From Deefgea piscis (GTDB lineage: Bacteria > Pseudomonadota > Gammaproteobacteria > Burkholderiales > Chitinibacteraceae): a stretch of 64,000 nucleotides of DNA. This document shows positions 56,501 to 64,000 of this stretch, in pieces. The notes beneath the pieces were generated by a model. It saw only the letters and a program-made list of their open reading frames with translations, had not been told where the DNA came from and did no database searches. Position 1 is the first letter of the stretch. The number at the start of each line of letters is the position of its first letter. Location: assembly GCF_013284055.1 (NCBI RefSeq), contig NZ_CP054143.1:496001-560000 (forward strand). Direction: 5' to 3'. Made by a program: the position numbers and the translations under genes.

Positions 56501-56530
56501 AAAAAAACGACGCATTGCTGCGCCGTTTTT
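56501..56530 (-). terminator. Terminator after the third porin gene
   Basis: On the minus strand: AACGGCGCA / TGCGTCGTT with a GCAA loop and a T run. Confidence 0.82.
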
Positions 56531-56565
56531 TGTTTAAAACACTTATAAATCAGTGGTTTGGCTGA

Positions 56566-57699
56566 TTAGAAACCAGTCCAAGTACCTACTAAGATACGTG
56601 TTGCATTGTCTTTACCGCTACCAGCTGCACCATCAAGCTGCCAAGAACCGTGCATTACGCTGTGGTTACTTGCATTGTCAAACATGTGGTGACGAACTTG
56701 TACAAAGGCAGTCGAGTTTTTAGACAAGCTGTAGTTGTACTGAGCATTGATAACGTTGATACCATCATCAGCTTTAACGCCGTCAGTTTTGCTGTCTTCA
56801 ACACGTTGGAAGCCCAAGTTCATGTTGTGCTTGCCAGTGGTGTAACCAGCGCGAACCAAGTATTGGTCAACAGTCGTTTTGCCGTTGCCAGTATGGATAG
56901 CGTCATTTACATCGCCAGACCATTCATTGCGTTTAGCGCCAGCTGCTAAATCAAAGCCGCTTTCAAACTTGTAGATTGCGCCGATGTTGTAGGCACGAGC
57001 TTTGTTGTCGCCAACAATAACATCTGCTTTTTGGTCGTTACTAAATTGACCACTGCGACCCCAGTTACCGCCGCCTGCAAATACAGCAGCTTCAGAAGAC
57101 ATAGTCGCGCTGTTTTTCGATTCAGAGAAACCTGCGTCCATGCGGAAGCCGCCGTTGGCGTAGTTTGCAGTGATTTCGTAAGCGTTAGCATCAGAAGTGC
57201 CTGAACCTAAGTCATACTGAGCTTGGAATGCAAAACCGCCAAAGCTTGGTGAGAAGTAGCTGATTGCACGAGCGTATTGCACGTTTTGCGCGCCGAAGTC
57301 AGCCCACAAGTTACCCACGCCTTGCGCGCCATATGGCCAGTCTAATTGCAAGTATTGGTTAGAGAATTGGTTACCGAAGCGAGCTTCACCCCAAGTACCT
57401 TGGTAGCCGATCCAAGCTTCACGTTGACCGAAAGAGTCATAACGGTAGTCAGTTGCTACTTTTTGCGCGAGACGCCATTTCAATACGTCACCGCTGTCTA
57501 ATTTGTCTTTACCATCTACGTTAACGATGATCGCGATTTCTTGACCGAAAGCGCCGTCAGTAGAAGAACCATTGCCATTGGCTTGGTTAGTACGGTAGAA
57601 GAAGTCCATTTCAGCTGAACCCGAAATAGAAACTTCTGCCATTGCTGGCATTGCGAAGGCAGTTGATACCAAAGCACCAATCAATACACGCTTGAACAT
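56566..57699 (-). CDS. Gram-negative porin, type 3 (paralogue of type 2)
   Basis: A 377-residue porin with signal peptide ending AMA and a C-terminal GTWTGF identical to the previous gene. The two are clearly paralogous, with differences concentrated in loops. Each has its own promoter and terminator. The ATG follows AGGAG. Confidence 0.92.
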   Translation of the reverse strand: MFKRVLIGALVSTAFAMPAMAEVSISGSAEMDFFYRTNQANGNGSSTDGAFGQEIAIIVNVDGKDKLDSGDVLKWRLAQKVATDYRYDSFGQREAWIGYQGTWGEARFGNQFSNQYLQLDWPYGAQGVGNLWADFGAQNVQYARAISYFSPSFGGFAFQAQYDLGSGTSDANAYEITANYANGGFRMDAGFSESKNSATMSSEAAVFAGGGNWGRSGQFSNDQKADVIVGDNKARAYNIGAIYKFESGFDLAAGAKRNEWSGDVNDAIHTGNGKTTVDQYLVRAGYTTGKHNMNLGFQRVEDSKTDGVKADDGINVINAQYNYSLSKNSTAFVQVRHHMFDNASNHSVMHGSWQLDGAAGSGKDNATRILVGTWTGF

Positions 57700-57834
57700 A
57701 TTTTAAACTCCTGTTGAACAGATAATAACCACCCCAAAATGCAAGGTATGCTCGGCATTATCCAGACGCTATCCCTCGTAATCTGTGCAATAAGGTAGCT
57801 TTGAACAGTGTAAAACTTCACAACACAGCAACAA

Positions 57835-57864
57835 AAAATATTGCTGTCATAATATTTGCGTCAA
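57835..57864 (-). promoter_or_regulatory. Promoter of the type 3 porin
   Basis: On the minus strand: TTGACG (57864-57859), 18-base spacer, TATTTT (57840-57835); leader about 130 nt. Confidence 0.45.
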
Positions 57865-58196
57865 CTTAATCCTAAAGTGTGATTTGTTTACGACACCACC
57901 GCAGACAAAACAGCAAGTGCTTGACTTAGCAAGTAAATCAGCGGCAAAGCCAGCACAACACCGACACGCAACGATGACAAATTGCGATGCAAAAGAGAAC
58001 AAATACACAGCAAATAAAAAAAACTGCGTTTAAAAACCGCAAACCGCAAAAAAAACTCAATTGCAAGTAAAAATTCGCCCCTAAACAGCCTAAAAACGCC
58101 AACCAGCCCGCGCCACCTAATTCAGTGATACACCCACACACCAACAACAAGCAAAACGCACATTGCACACAAAACCAGTGACTACTGCGTATACAC

Positions 58197-58231
58197 ATAA
58201 AAAAAGCCAGTCGGCATCACCGACTGGCTTT
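58197..58231 (-). terminator. Terminator of gap
   Basis: On the minus strand: AAGCCAGTCGG / CCGACTGGCTT and a T run, about 125 bases after the gap stop. Confidence 0.88.
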
Positions 58232-58357
58232 AACTATCTAAGTGTTTAATCAAAAATTAGACTGCATGACGACTTTACATCAAAGCACTGAGGCATTCGC
58301 TCTCAAGTTTAACGTCCTACCATCCAATCTTTGACTGCTACTTATATATACAACGAC

Positions 58358-59365
<1,008 letters not shown>

Positions 59366-59538
59366 TCATCTCCAGAAAAGAAATCAAATAAATCGGGACG
59401 ACTAAGCATGCACTATTCAGAATAGGAGTGCCATTGCGCCACGACAAAGACCATGCAAAAAAAACAGATTCACTGCGATACCCGCACAGCGCGCATCGCA
59501 ATAGCGCAAAAATATAAACCAAGTGCGCTTTATCAGCA

Positions 59539-59557
59539 GCTAGGCAAAACGCCTAGC
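59539..59557. terminator. Hairpin after eda
   Basis: GCTAGGC / GCCTAGC with a 5-base loop, 9 bases after the eda stop on the minus strand; no T run, so its role as a terminator is uncertain. Confidence 0.4.
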
Positions 59558-59565
59558 TACAATCA

Positions 59566-60192
59566 TTACTCTGGACGCAATGCAGCAGCTTCACGCGCTA
59601 GCGCAGTAATGCCAGCCCAATCGCCTTTAGCTACCATATCTTTCGGGGCCAACCAAGAGCCGCCCACACAGCCAACATTTGGCAACGCCAATAATTTAGG
59701 CGCTGATTCCAAGCTCACACCGCCAGTTGGGCAGAATAAGATTTGTGGCAATGGACCACCCATGGCTTTGAGCATACCCAAGCTACCCGCTTGCTCAGCA
59801 GGGAACAGCTTCATGGCATCAAAGCCTTCTTCAAGCGCAGCAATCGCTTCTGATGGCGTCATTACGCCTGGCAATAATTGAATACCGCAAGCACGAGCCG
59901 CCGCGGCCAATTTAGGTGTAAGACCTGGTGTTACCGCAAATACGGCACCGGCGTCTTTTGCCGCTTGGAATTGCTCTGGGCGAACCACGGTACCCACGCC
60001 AACAATCGCACCAGGTACGTTATCAACAATCGCTTTCACCGCAGCCAATGCAGCTTCGGTACGCAAAGTCACTTCTAAGACACGGATGCCGCCGTCAACC
60101 AAGGCTTTTGCCAAAGGTACTGCGTGTTCCACGTTTTCGATTACGAGCACCGGCATAACCGAGCACGAGCGCATGATGTCACGAATCTGCAT
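59566..60192 (-). CDS. eda: KDPG aldolase Eda
   Basis: A 208-residue aldolase cleaving 2-keto-3-deoxy-6-phosphogluconate to pyruvate and glyceraldehyde-3-phosphate. The Schiff-base lysine is K128 (AMKLFPAE) and the catalytic Glu is E40 (VLEVTLRT). It lies 192 bases after edd, on the same strand. Confidence 0.96.
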   Translation of the reverse strand: MQIRDIMRSCSVMPVLVIENVEHAVPLAKALVDGGIRVLEVTLRTEAALAAVKAIVDNVPGAIVGVGTVVRPEQFQAAKDAGAVFAVTPGLTPKLAAAARACGIQLLPGVMTPSEAIAALEEGFDAMKLFPAEQAGSLGMLKAMGGPLPQILFCPTGGVSLESAPKLLALPNVGCVGGSWLAPKDMVAKGDWAGITALAREAAALRPE

Positions 60193-60384
60193 TTTTAACT
60201 CTTCCGTTTTACGTTATAAAAATAAGCCATCAAAAATAACATAGCTCAAATAAAGCATAGAGTATATCGACCAAAGCCAATCAAATCATGACCTAGATCG
60301 ACATACCATCAGATATAACCAATAACTACACATACTCACAGCGCTAAGCGCACGATCCTTTACCGTACAGGCAATACGAACCGC

Positions 60385-62208
60385 TTAATGCGCTAAACCC
60401 ATGCTAACCGCGCCTTCTTCGGCTCCGGTTGCATTTTGGCGGAAAGTCGCAAATAACTCGCGACCCATGCCGTGTTCATTTTTACTTAGATCAGCGGTAA
60501 CCACTTCACGTGCAGCCCACTCTGCGGCATCAACTTGCGCTTCAAGCACACCGGTTTCAGCATTGAGTAAAATCATATCGCCAGTGCGCACTTTACCTAA
60601 GGCACCACCCGATACCACTTCTGGCGTAATGTGAATTGCAGCAGGCACTTTACCCGACGCGCCCGACATACGGCCATCAGTCACTAGCGCCACTTTGAAA
60701 CCACGATCTTGCAACACGCCGAGTGGTGGCGTGAGCTTGTGCAGCTCTGGCATCCCATTGGCACGTGGACCTTGGAAGCGCACTACCGCAATGAAATCGC
60801 GCTCAAGTTCGCCGCGTTTGAATGCAGCAATGACATCTTCTTGATCGTCAAACACAATGGCTGGCGCATTCACCACGCGGAATTCAGGAGCAACTGCCGA
60901 AGTTTTAATCACCGCACGGCCTAAATTACCTTGCAACAATTTAGTGCCGCCATCGGCCTGGAATGGATTGGCGACGGTACTCAGGACCTCGGCATCACCG
61001 GCAACCGTTGGCGCATCACGCCACACCACAACACCATTATCCAAGAAAGGCTCTTGGGCGTAATGACGTAAACCAAAGCCAGCGGCAGTCCACACATCGT
61101 TATGTAATAAGCCAGCATCGAGCAATTCACGAATCACATAGCCCATGCCACCAGCAGCGTGGAAGTGATTCACATCGGCCGCGCCATTTGGATAGACTTT
61201 AGCCAACAACGGAATGATGCTCGATAAATCACTAAAGTCAGACCAATCGATAATGATGCCAGCCGCCCGTGCAATTGCGATCAAGTGAATCGTATGGTTG
61301 GTCGAGCCACCAGTAGCCAGCAAACCAATAATGCCGTTGATGACTGTTTTTTCATCAACCACTTTACCGACTGGAATAAATTCATTACCCAGTGAGGTAA
61401 TTTGCGCTGCGCGCTTGGCAGCTGCCATCGTCAATGCATCACGCAATGGCGTACCTGGATTAGTAAACGCTGCGCCTGGCAAATGCAGACCCATGATTTC
61501 CATGAGCATTTGATTGGAGTTGGCCGTACCAAAGAAAGTACAAGTACCCGCACCGTGGTAAGAGCCTTCTTCTGATGCCAACAAGGCATCACGGCCCACT
61601 TTACCTTCAGCAAAAAGCTGACGAGTGACGTTTTTTTCTTTATTTGAAATACCGCTGGTCATAGGACCCGCTGGTACAAAAATCGTAGGCAGATGACCAA
61701 ACTGCAATGCGCCGATCAACAGACCCGGAACGATTTTGTCGCAAACACCAAGACATAAAGTCGCATCAAACATATTGTGCGACAAAGCCACTGCCGTTGA
61801 CATCGCAATCACATCACGACTAAACAAGGACAATTCCATCCCTGCTTGACCTTGTGTCACGCCATCACACATTGCTGGCACTCCGCCAGCAAACTGCGCC
61901 GTTGCGCCAACTTCGTGCGCAGCACGCTTAATCAGTGCTGGAAAAGCTTCAAACGGCTGATGCGCTGACAACATTTCATTATACGAAGACACAATCGCCA
62001 AATTAGGCTGGCGCATTTCCCGCATCATGATTTTGTCGGTTTCTGGCATTGCAGCCCAAGCATGCGCCTGATTGGTACAGGCTAAACCTTTACGAACCGG
62101 CTCTTTACTTGCAGCGAGCTCCATACGTGCTAAATAACGACCACGAGACGCTTTACTGCGTTCAATAACACGTTGTGTTACTTCGACCAGACGAGGATGC
62201 AATGTCAT
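60385..62208 (-). CDS. edd: Phosphogluconate dehydratase Edd
   Basis: A 607-residue 4Fe-4S dehydratase of the IlvD/Edd family, making KDPG from 6-phosphogluconate. Cluster cysteines are among [18 protein letters not shown] and [25 protein letters not shown] is the C-terminal family motif. It is divergent from zwf, with HexR-like sites between. Confidence 0.96.
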   Translation of the reverse strand: MTLHPRLVEVTQRVIERSKASRGRYLARMELAASKEPVRKGLACTNQAHAWAAMPETDKIMMREMRQPNLAIVSSYNEMLSAHQPFEAFPALIKRAAHEVGATAQFAGGVPAMCDGVTQGQAGMELSLFSRDVIAMSTAVALSHNMFDATLCLGVCDKIVPGLLIGALQFGHLPTIFVPAGPMTSGISNKEKNVTRQLFAEGKVGRDALLASEEGSYHGAGTCTFFGTANSNQMLMEIMGLHLPGAAFTNPGTPLRDALTMAAAKRAAQITSLGNEFIPVGKVVDEKTVINGIIGLLATGGSTNHTIHLIAIARAAGIIIDWSDFSDLSSIIPLLAKVYPNGAADVNHFHAAGGMGYVIRELLDAGLLHNDVWTAAGFGLRHYAQEPFLDNGVVVWRDAPTVAGDAEVLSTVANPFQADGGTKLLQGNLGRAVIKTSAVAPEFRVVNAPAIVFDDQEDVIAAFKRGELERDFIAVVRFQGPRANGMPELHKLTPPLGVLQDRGFKVALVTDGRMSGASGKVPAAIHITPEVVSGGALGKVRTGDMILLNAETGVLEAQVDAAEWAAREVVTADLSKNEHGMGRELFATFRQNATGAEEGAVSMGLAH

Positions 62209-62266
62209 ACGGAACTCCTGATAGGCTGAGGGATCAGCACTCAGCTAAAATGCTTATGAAATTTGG

Positions 62267-62281
62267 CGTAGTTTTACTACA
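62267..62281. promoter_or_regulatory. HexR-like operator before edd
   Basis: CGTAGTTTTACTACA is a near-perfect palindrome matching the HexR consensus TGTARTNNNAYTACA at 14 of 15 positions. It lies 59 bases upstream of the edd start, where a -10-like TAAAAC on the minus strand overlaps it. Confidence 0.7.
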
Positions 62282-62415
62282 ATCAGCGCGCTAGAGCAAC
62301 CCAAAAAGTACGTCAGCCACTCGCGCTGCAATGCAACATTGGTGTTTAGTACCATGGACTTGACGCGCAAAATGGTAAAAATACCTATAAGGAAAAACTT
62401 AAAAACTAAATTCGT

Positions 62416-62445
62416 TTGCACCGTCATTTAGGCATGTAGTAAGAT
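62416..62445 (+). promoter_or_regulatory. Promoter of zwf
   Basis: TTGCAC (62416-62421), 18-base spacer and TAAGAT (62440-62445). The -10 lies inside the HexR-like site at 62435-62449. Confidence 0.5.
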
Positions 62446-62449
62446 TACA
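62435..62449. promoter_or_regulatory. HexR-like operator before zwf
   Basis: TGTAGTAAGATTACA fits the HexR consensus TGTARTNNNAYTACA at all defined positions. Its overlap with the zwf -10 predicts repression that KDPG would relieve. Confidence 0.75.
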
Positions 62450-62520
62450 AAGCTTACTTGTTAACCTGTATCATTTAGGTGCATATTAACCCCCCTTATT
62501 ATCAGGAAGGATTTGCTGCA

Positions 62521-63969
62521 ATGAACCCGATCGACGCTTTCGACATGGTATTTTTTGGCGGCACTGGTGACTTAGCCTTGCGCAAGTTGCTGCCGGCACT
62601 TTACCACCAACACCAAGACGGCAACCTTCCAAAAGATGGCCGGATTATTTGCTTAGGCCGCAGCCCTTCAGACACGGCCAGCTACACCGCTAAAGCGCAA
62701 AGCAAAGCTAAAGAATTTTTAGGTAGCCACTATAACGAAGCCGATTGGGCTCAGTTCGCGGAACGCATCGAATACTTTAAAGTCGATGCCCATACCCTCA
62801 GCGACTTCGAGATTTTAGCTGAAGCACTGAATATTTATCCAAATCGTAGCCGTGTATTCTACCTCTCAACTGCGCCAGATTTCTTTGCTCCGATTGCAAA
62901 AAATTTAGCTGCAGTTGGTCTTAACAAAGGTAATTCACGTGTCGTACTTGAGAAGCCACTCGGCCACGACTTAGAATCTTCGAATAAAATCAACGACGAA
63001 GTCGGCGAATACTTCCAAGAACAGCAAATTTACCGCATTGACCATTACTTGGGTAAAGAGCCGGTTCTGAATTTAATTGCATTGCGTTTTGCCAACACTT
63101 TGCTTGAACCACTGTGGCGCCGCGAATGGATTCGCGACGTGCAAATCACCGTTACTGAACAAGTCGGCGTTGAAACCCGCGCTGATTTTTATGACAAAAC
63201 CGGTGCACTGCGCGATATGGTGCAAAACCATCTCTTGCAACTGCTCACGATTGTGGCGATGGAGCCGCCAGCATCCATTGATGCTGACGCAGTTCGTGAC
63301 GAAAAACTCAAAGTATTGCGCGCACTCAAACCACTGACGCCTGAAAACGTTCACAACAAAGTCGTACGCGGTCAGTATCGTGCCGGCGCTGTTGGCGGCA
63401 AAGCTGTTCCTGGCTATCAAGATGAGCCTGGCGTTCCGGCTGGTTCGAAAGCAGAAACCTTTGTGGCGTTAAAAGCCGAGATCGAAACTTGGCGCTGGGC
63501 TGGCGTGCCGTTCTTCTTGCGTACTGGTAAACGTTTGCAAGAACGTCTAGCTGAAATCGTGATTAATTTCCGTGCCGCGCCGACGTCGATTTTTGGCAAA
63601 AACATGCAAGCGAACCGCATGGTGATTCAATTACAACCGGATGAATCCGTTCGTCTCTACTTGTTGGCCAAAGAACCAGGTCGTGAACGTTTGCGCGAAG
63701 TGTATTTGGACTTGGATTTCAAAGAAACTTTCAGCACTCGCAGTCCAGAAGCGTATGAACGTTTGTTGATGGATGTCATCAAAGGCGATCTATCGCTGTT
63801 TGTACGTCGTGACGAACAACGTGCCGCATGGCGTTGGGTTGAGCCGATTATCGAGAGCTGGGAAAATAGTTCAGAAGGTCCGAAAACCTATACGGCCGGC
63901 ACTTGGGGCCCTGCAGCATCTTCTGCCCTGTTATCTCGCGATGGTTTGTGCTGGCACGAAGAATCTTGA
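62521..63969 (+). CDS. zwf: Glucose-6-phosphate 1-dehydrogenase Zwf
   Basis: A 482-residue enzyme oxidising glucose-6-phosphate to 6-phosphogluconolactone, the entry to the Entner-Doudoroff and pentose phosphate routes. NADP-binding GGTGDLALRKLLPAL and the substrate motif YRIDHYLGKE are intact. The ATG at 62521 is chosen because AGGAAGG stands upstream; an earlier ATG at 62479 would add 14 non-conserved residues. It is divergent from edd. Confidence 0.96.
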   Translation: MNPIDAFDMVFFGGTGDLALRKLLPALYHQHQDGNLPKDGRIICLGRSPSDTASYTAKAQSKAKEFLGSHYNEADWAQFAERIEYFKVDAHTLSDFEILAEALNIYPNRSRVFYLSTAPDFFAPIAKNLAAVGLNKGNSRVVLEKPLGHDLESSNKINDEVGEYFQEQQIYRIDHYLGKEPVLNLIALRFANTLLEPLWRREWIRDVQITVTEQVGVETRADFYDKTGALRDMVQNHLLQLLTIVAMEPPASIDADAVRDEKLKVLRALKPLTPENVHNKVVRGQYRAGAVGGKAVPGYQDEPGVPAGSKAETFVALKAEIETWRWAGVPFFLRTGKRLQERLAEIVINFRAAPTSIFGKNMQANRMVIQLQPDESVRLYLLAKEPGRERLREVYLDLDFKETFSTRSPEAYERLLMDVIKGDLSLFVRRDEQRAAWRWVEPIIESWENSSEGPKTYTAGTWGPAASSALLSRDGLCWHEES

Positions 63970-64000
63970 TCTGCAACAAACCTTAAAGAGTTTCCCTAAT

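Larger units (their letters stand above)
57700..58357. other. Intergenic region between the third porin and gap
   Basis: These 658 bases hold the porin promoter and the gap terminator. The part 57900-58190 is A/C-rich and gives a cysteine-rich open frame on the minus strand that I do not believe. No RNA gene is recognised. Confidence 0.5.
62209..62520. other. Divergent edd-zwf control region
   Basis: These 312 bases contain two HexR-like operators and a promoter for zwf, described below; no gene is present. Confidence 0.7.

Noticed and set aside
57938-58198. Cys/Phe-rich frame on the minus strand
   Set aside because: Composition follows an A/C-rich intergenic stretch; there is no ribosome site and no plausible protein pattern.

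Overview
The window looks like chromosome of a chitin-degrading betaproteobacterium of the Neisseriales, most like the Chitinibacteraceae (Deefgea/Chitinibacter type). This is inference from gene content: a secreted two-CBM GH18 chitinase, a cytoplasmic-type GH20 hexosaminidase with a divergent AraC regulator, trimeric beta-type porins, an Entner-Doudoroff cluster, iron superoxide dismutase and moderate GC. No phage, complete insertion sequence, plasmid gene or CRISPR array is visible.

Layout. 0-2 kb: end of a fumarylacetoacetate-hydrolase-family gene, a CobD/AmpE-like membrane protein and sodB. 2.5-4.5 kb: secreted chitinase. 4.8-13.8 kb: an 11-gene, tightly overlapping operon for a hybrid secretion/pilus machine. 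It has GspG, GspF, GspE and secretin homologues like type II secretion, but a PilM/N/O/P-like (MSHA-like) inner-membrane block and three small prepilin-like proteins. 14-18.3 kb: nadA, a promoter followed by six tRNA genes (four near-identical Gly-GCC, Cys, Leu-TAA), and a soluble PAS-PAS-chemoreceptor gene bracketed by partial copies of the tRNA-Leu 3' end plus terminator, with a possible small RNA or attenuator after it. 18.3-26.5 kb: a B12-binding-type radical SAM protein, a YkgJ cysteine-cluster protein, a LysR regulator, a TPR-GGDEF cyclase overlapping a TPR-only relative, a DUF2092-like periplasmic protein with an Asn-rich partner, and a small EF-hand protein. 26.6-36.2 kb: a BamE-like lipoprotein, purL, AraC/GH20, an unknown 165-aa protein and tRNA-Leu(GAG). 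36.6-43.5 kb: heme oxygenase plus a bacteriophytochrome with GGDEF and EAL domains, hisC and a CSS-motif EAL protein. 43.6-53.5 kb (all minus strand): cobU, an EamA transporter, mltG, a DinG-type helicase, a degenerate SDR, hpnE, hpnD, a DUF4136 lipoprotein and aroC. 53.7-57.7 kb: three porins. 58.4-64 kb: gap, eda, edd, and divergent zwf.

How the genes fit together. Chitin is probably cut outside the cell by the chitinase, possibly exported by the neighbouring secretion machine. Oligomers would cross the outer membrane through porins such as those at 53.7-57.7 kb, and the signal-less GH20 enzyme would finish hydrolysis inside. Sugar phosphates can flow through Zwf-Edd-Eda-Gap; two HexR-like operators between edd and zwf suggest control by KDPG. 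Three proteins make or degrade cyclic-di-GMP (TPR-GGDEF, phytochrome GGDEF-EAL, CSS-EAL), so the window also carries surface-attachment signalling, including a red-light input with its own biliverdin-making enzyme.

Four palindromic intergenic elements (14.0, 20.7, 41.7 and 51.7 kb) look like small non-coding repeats.
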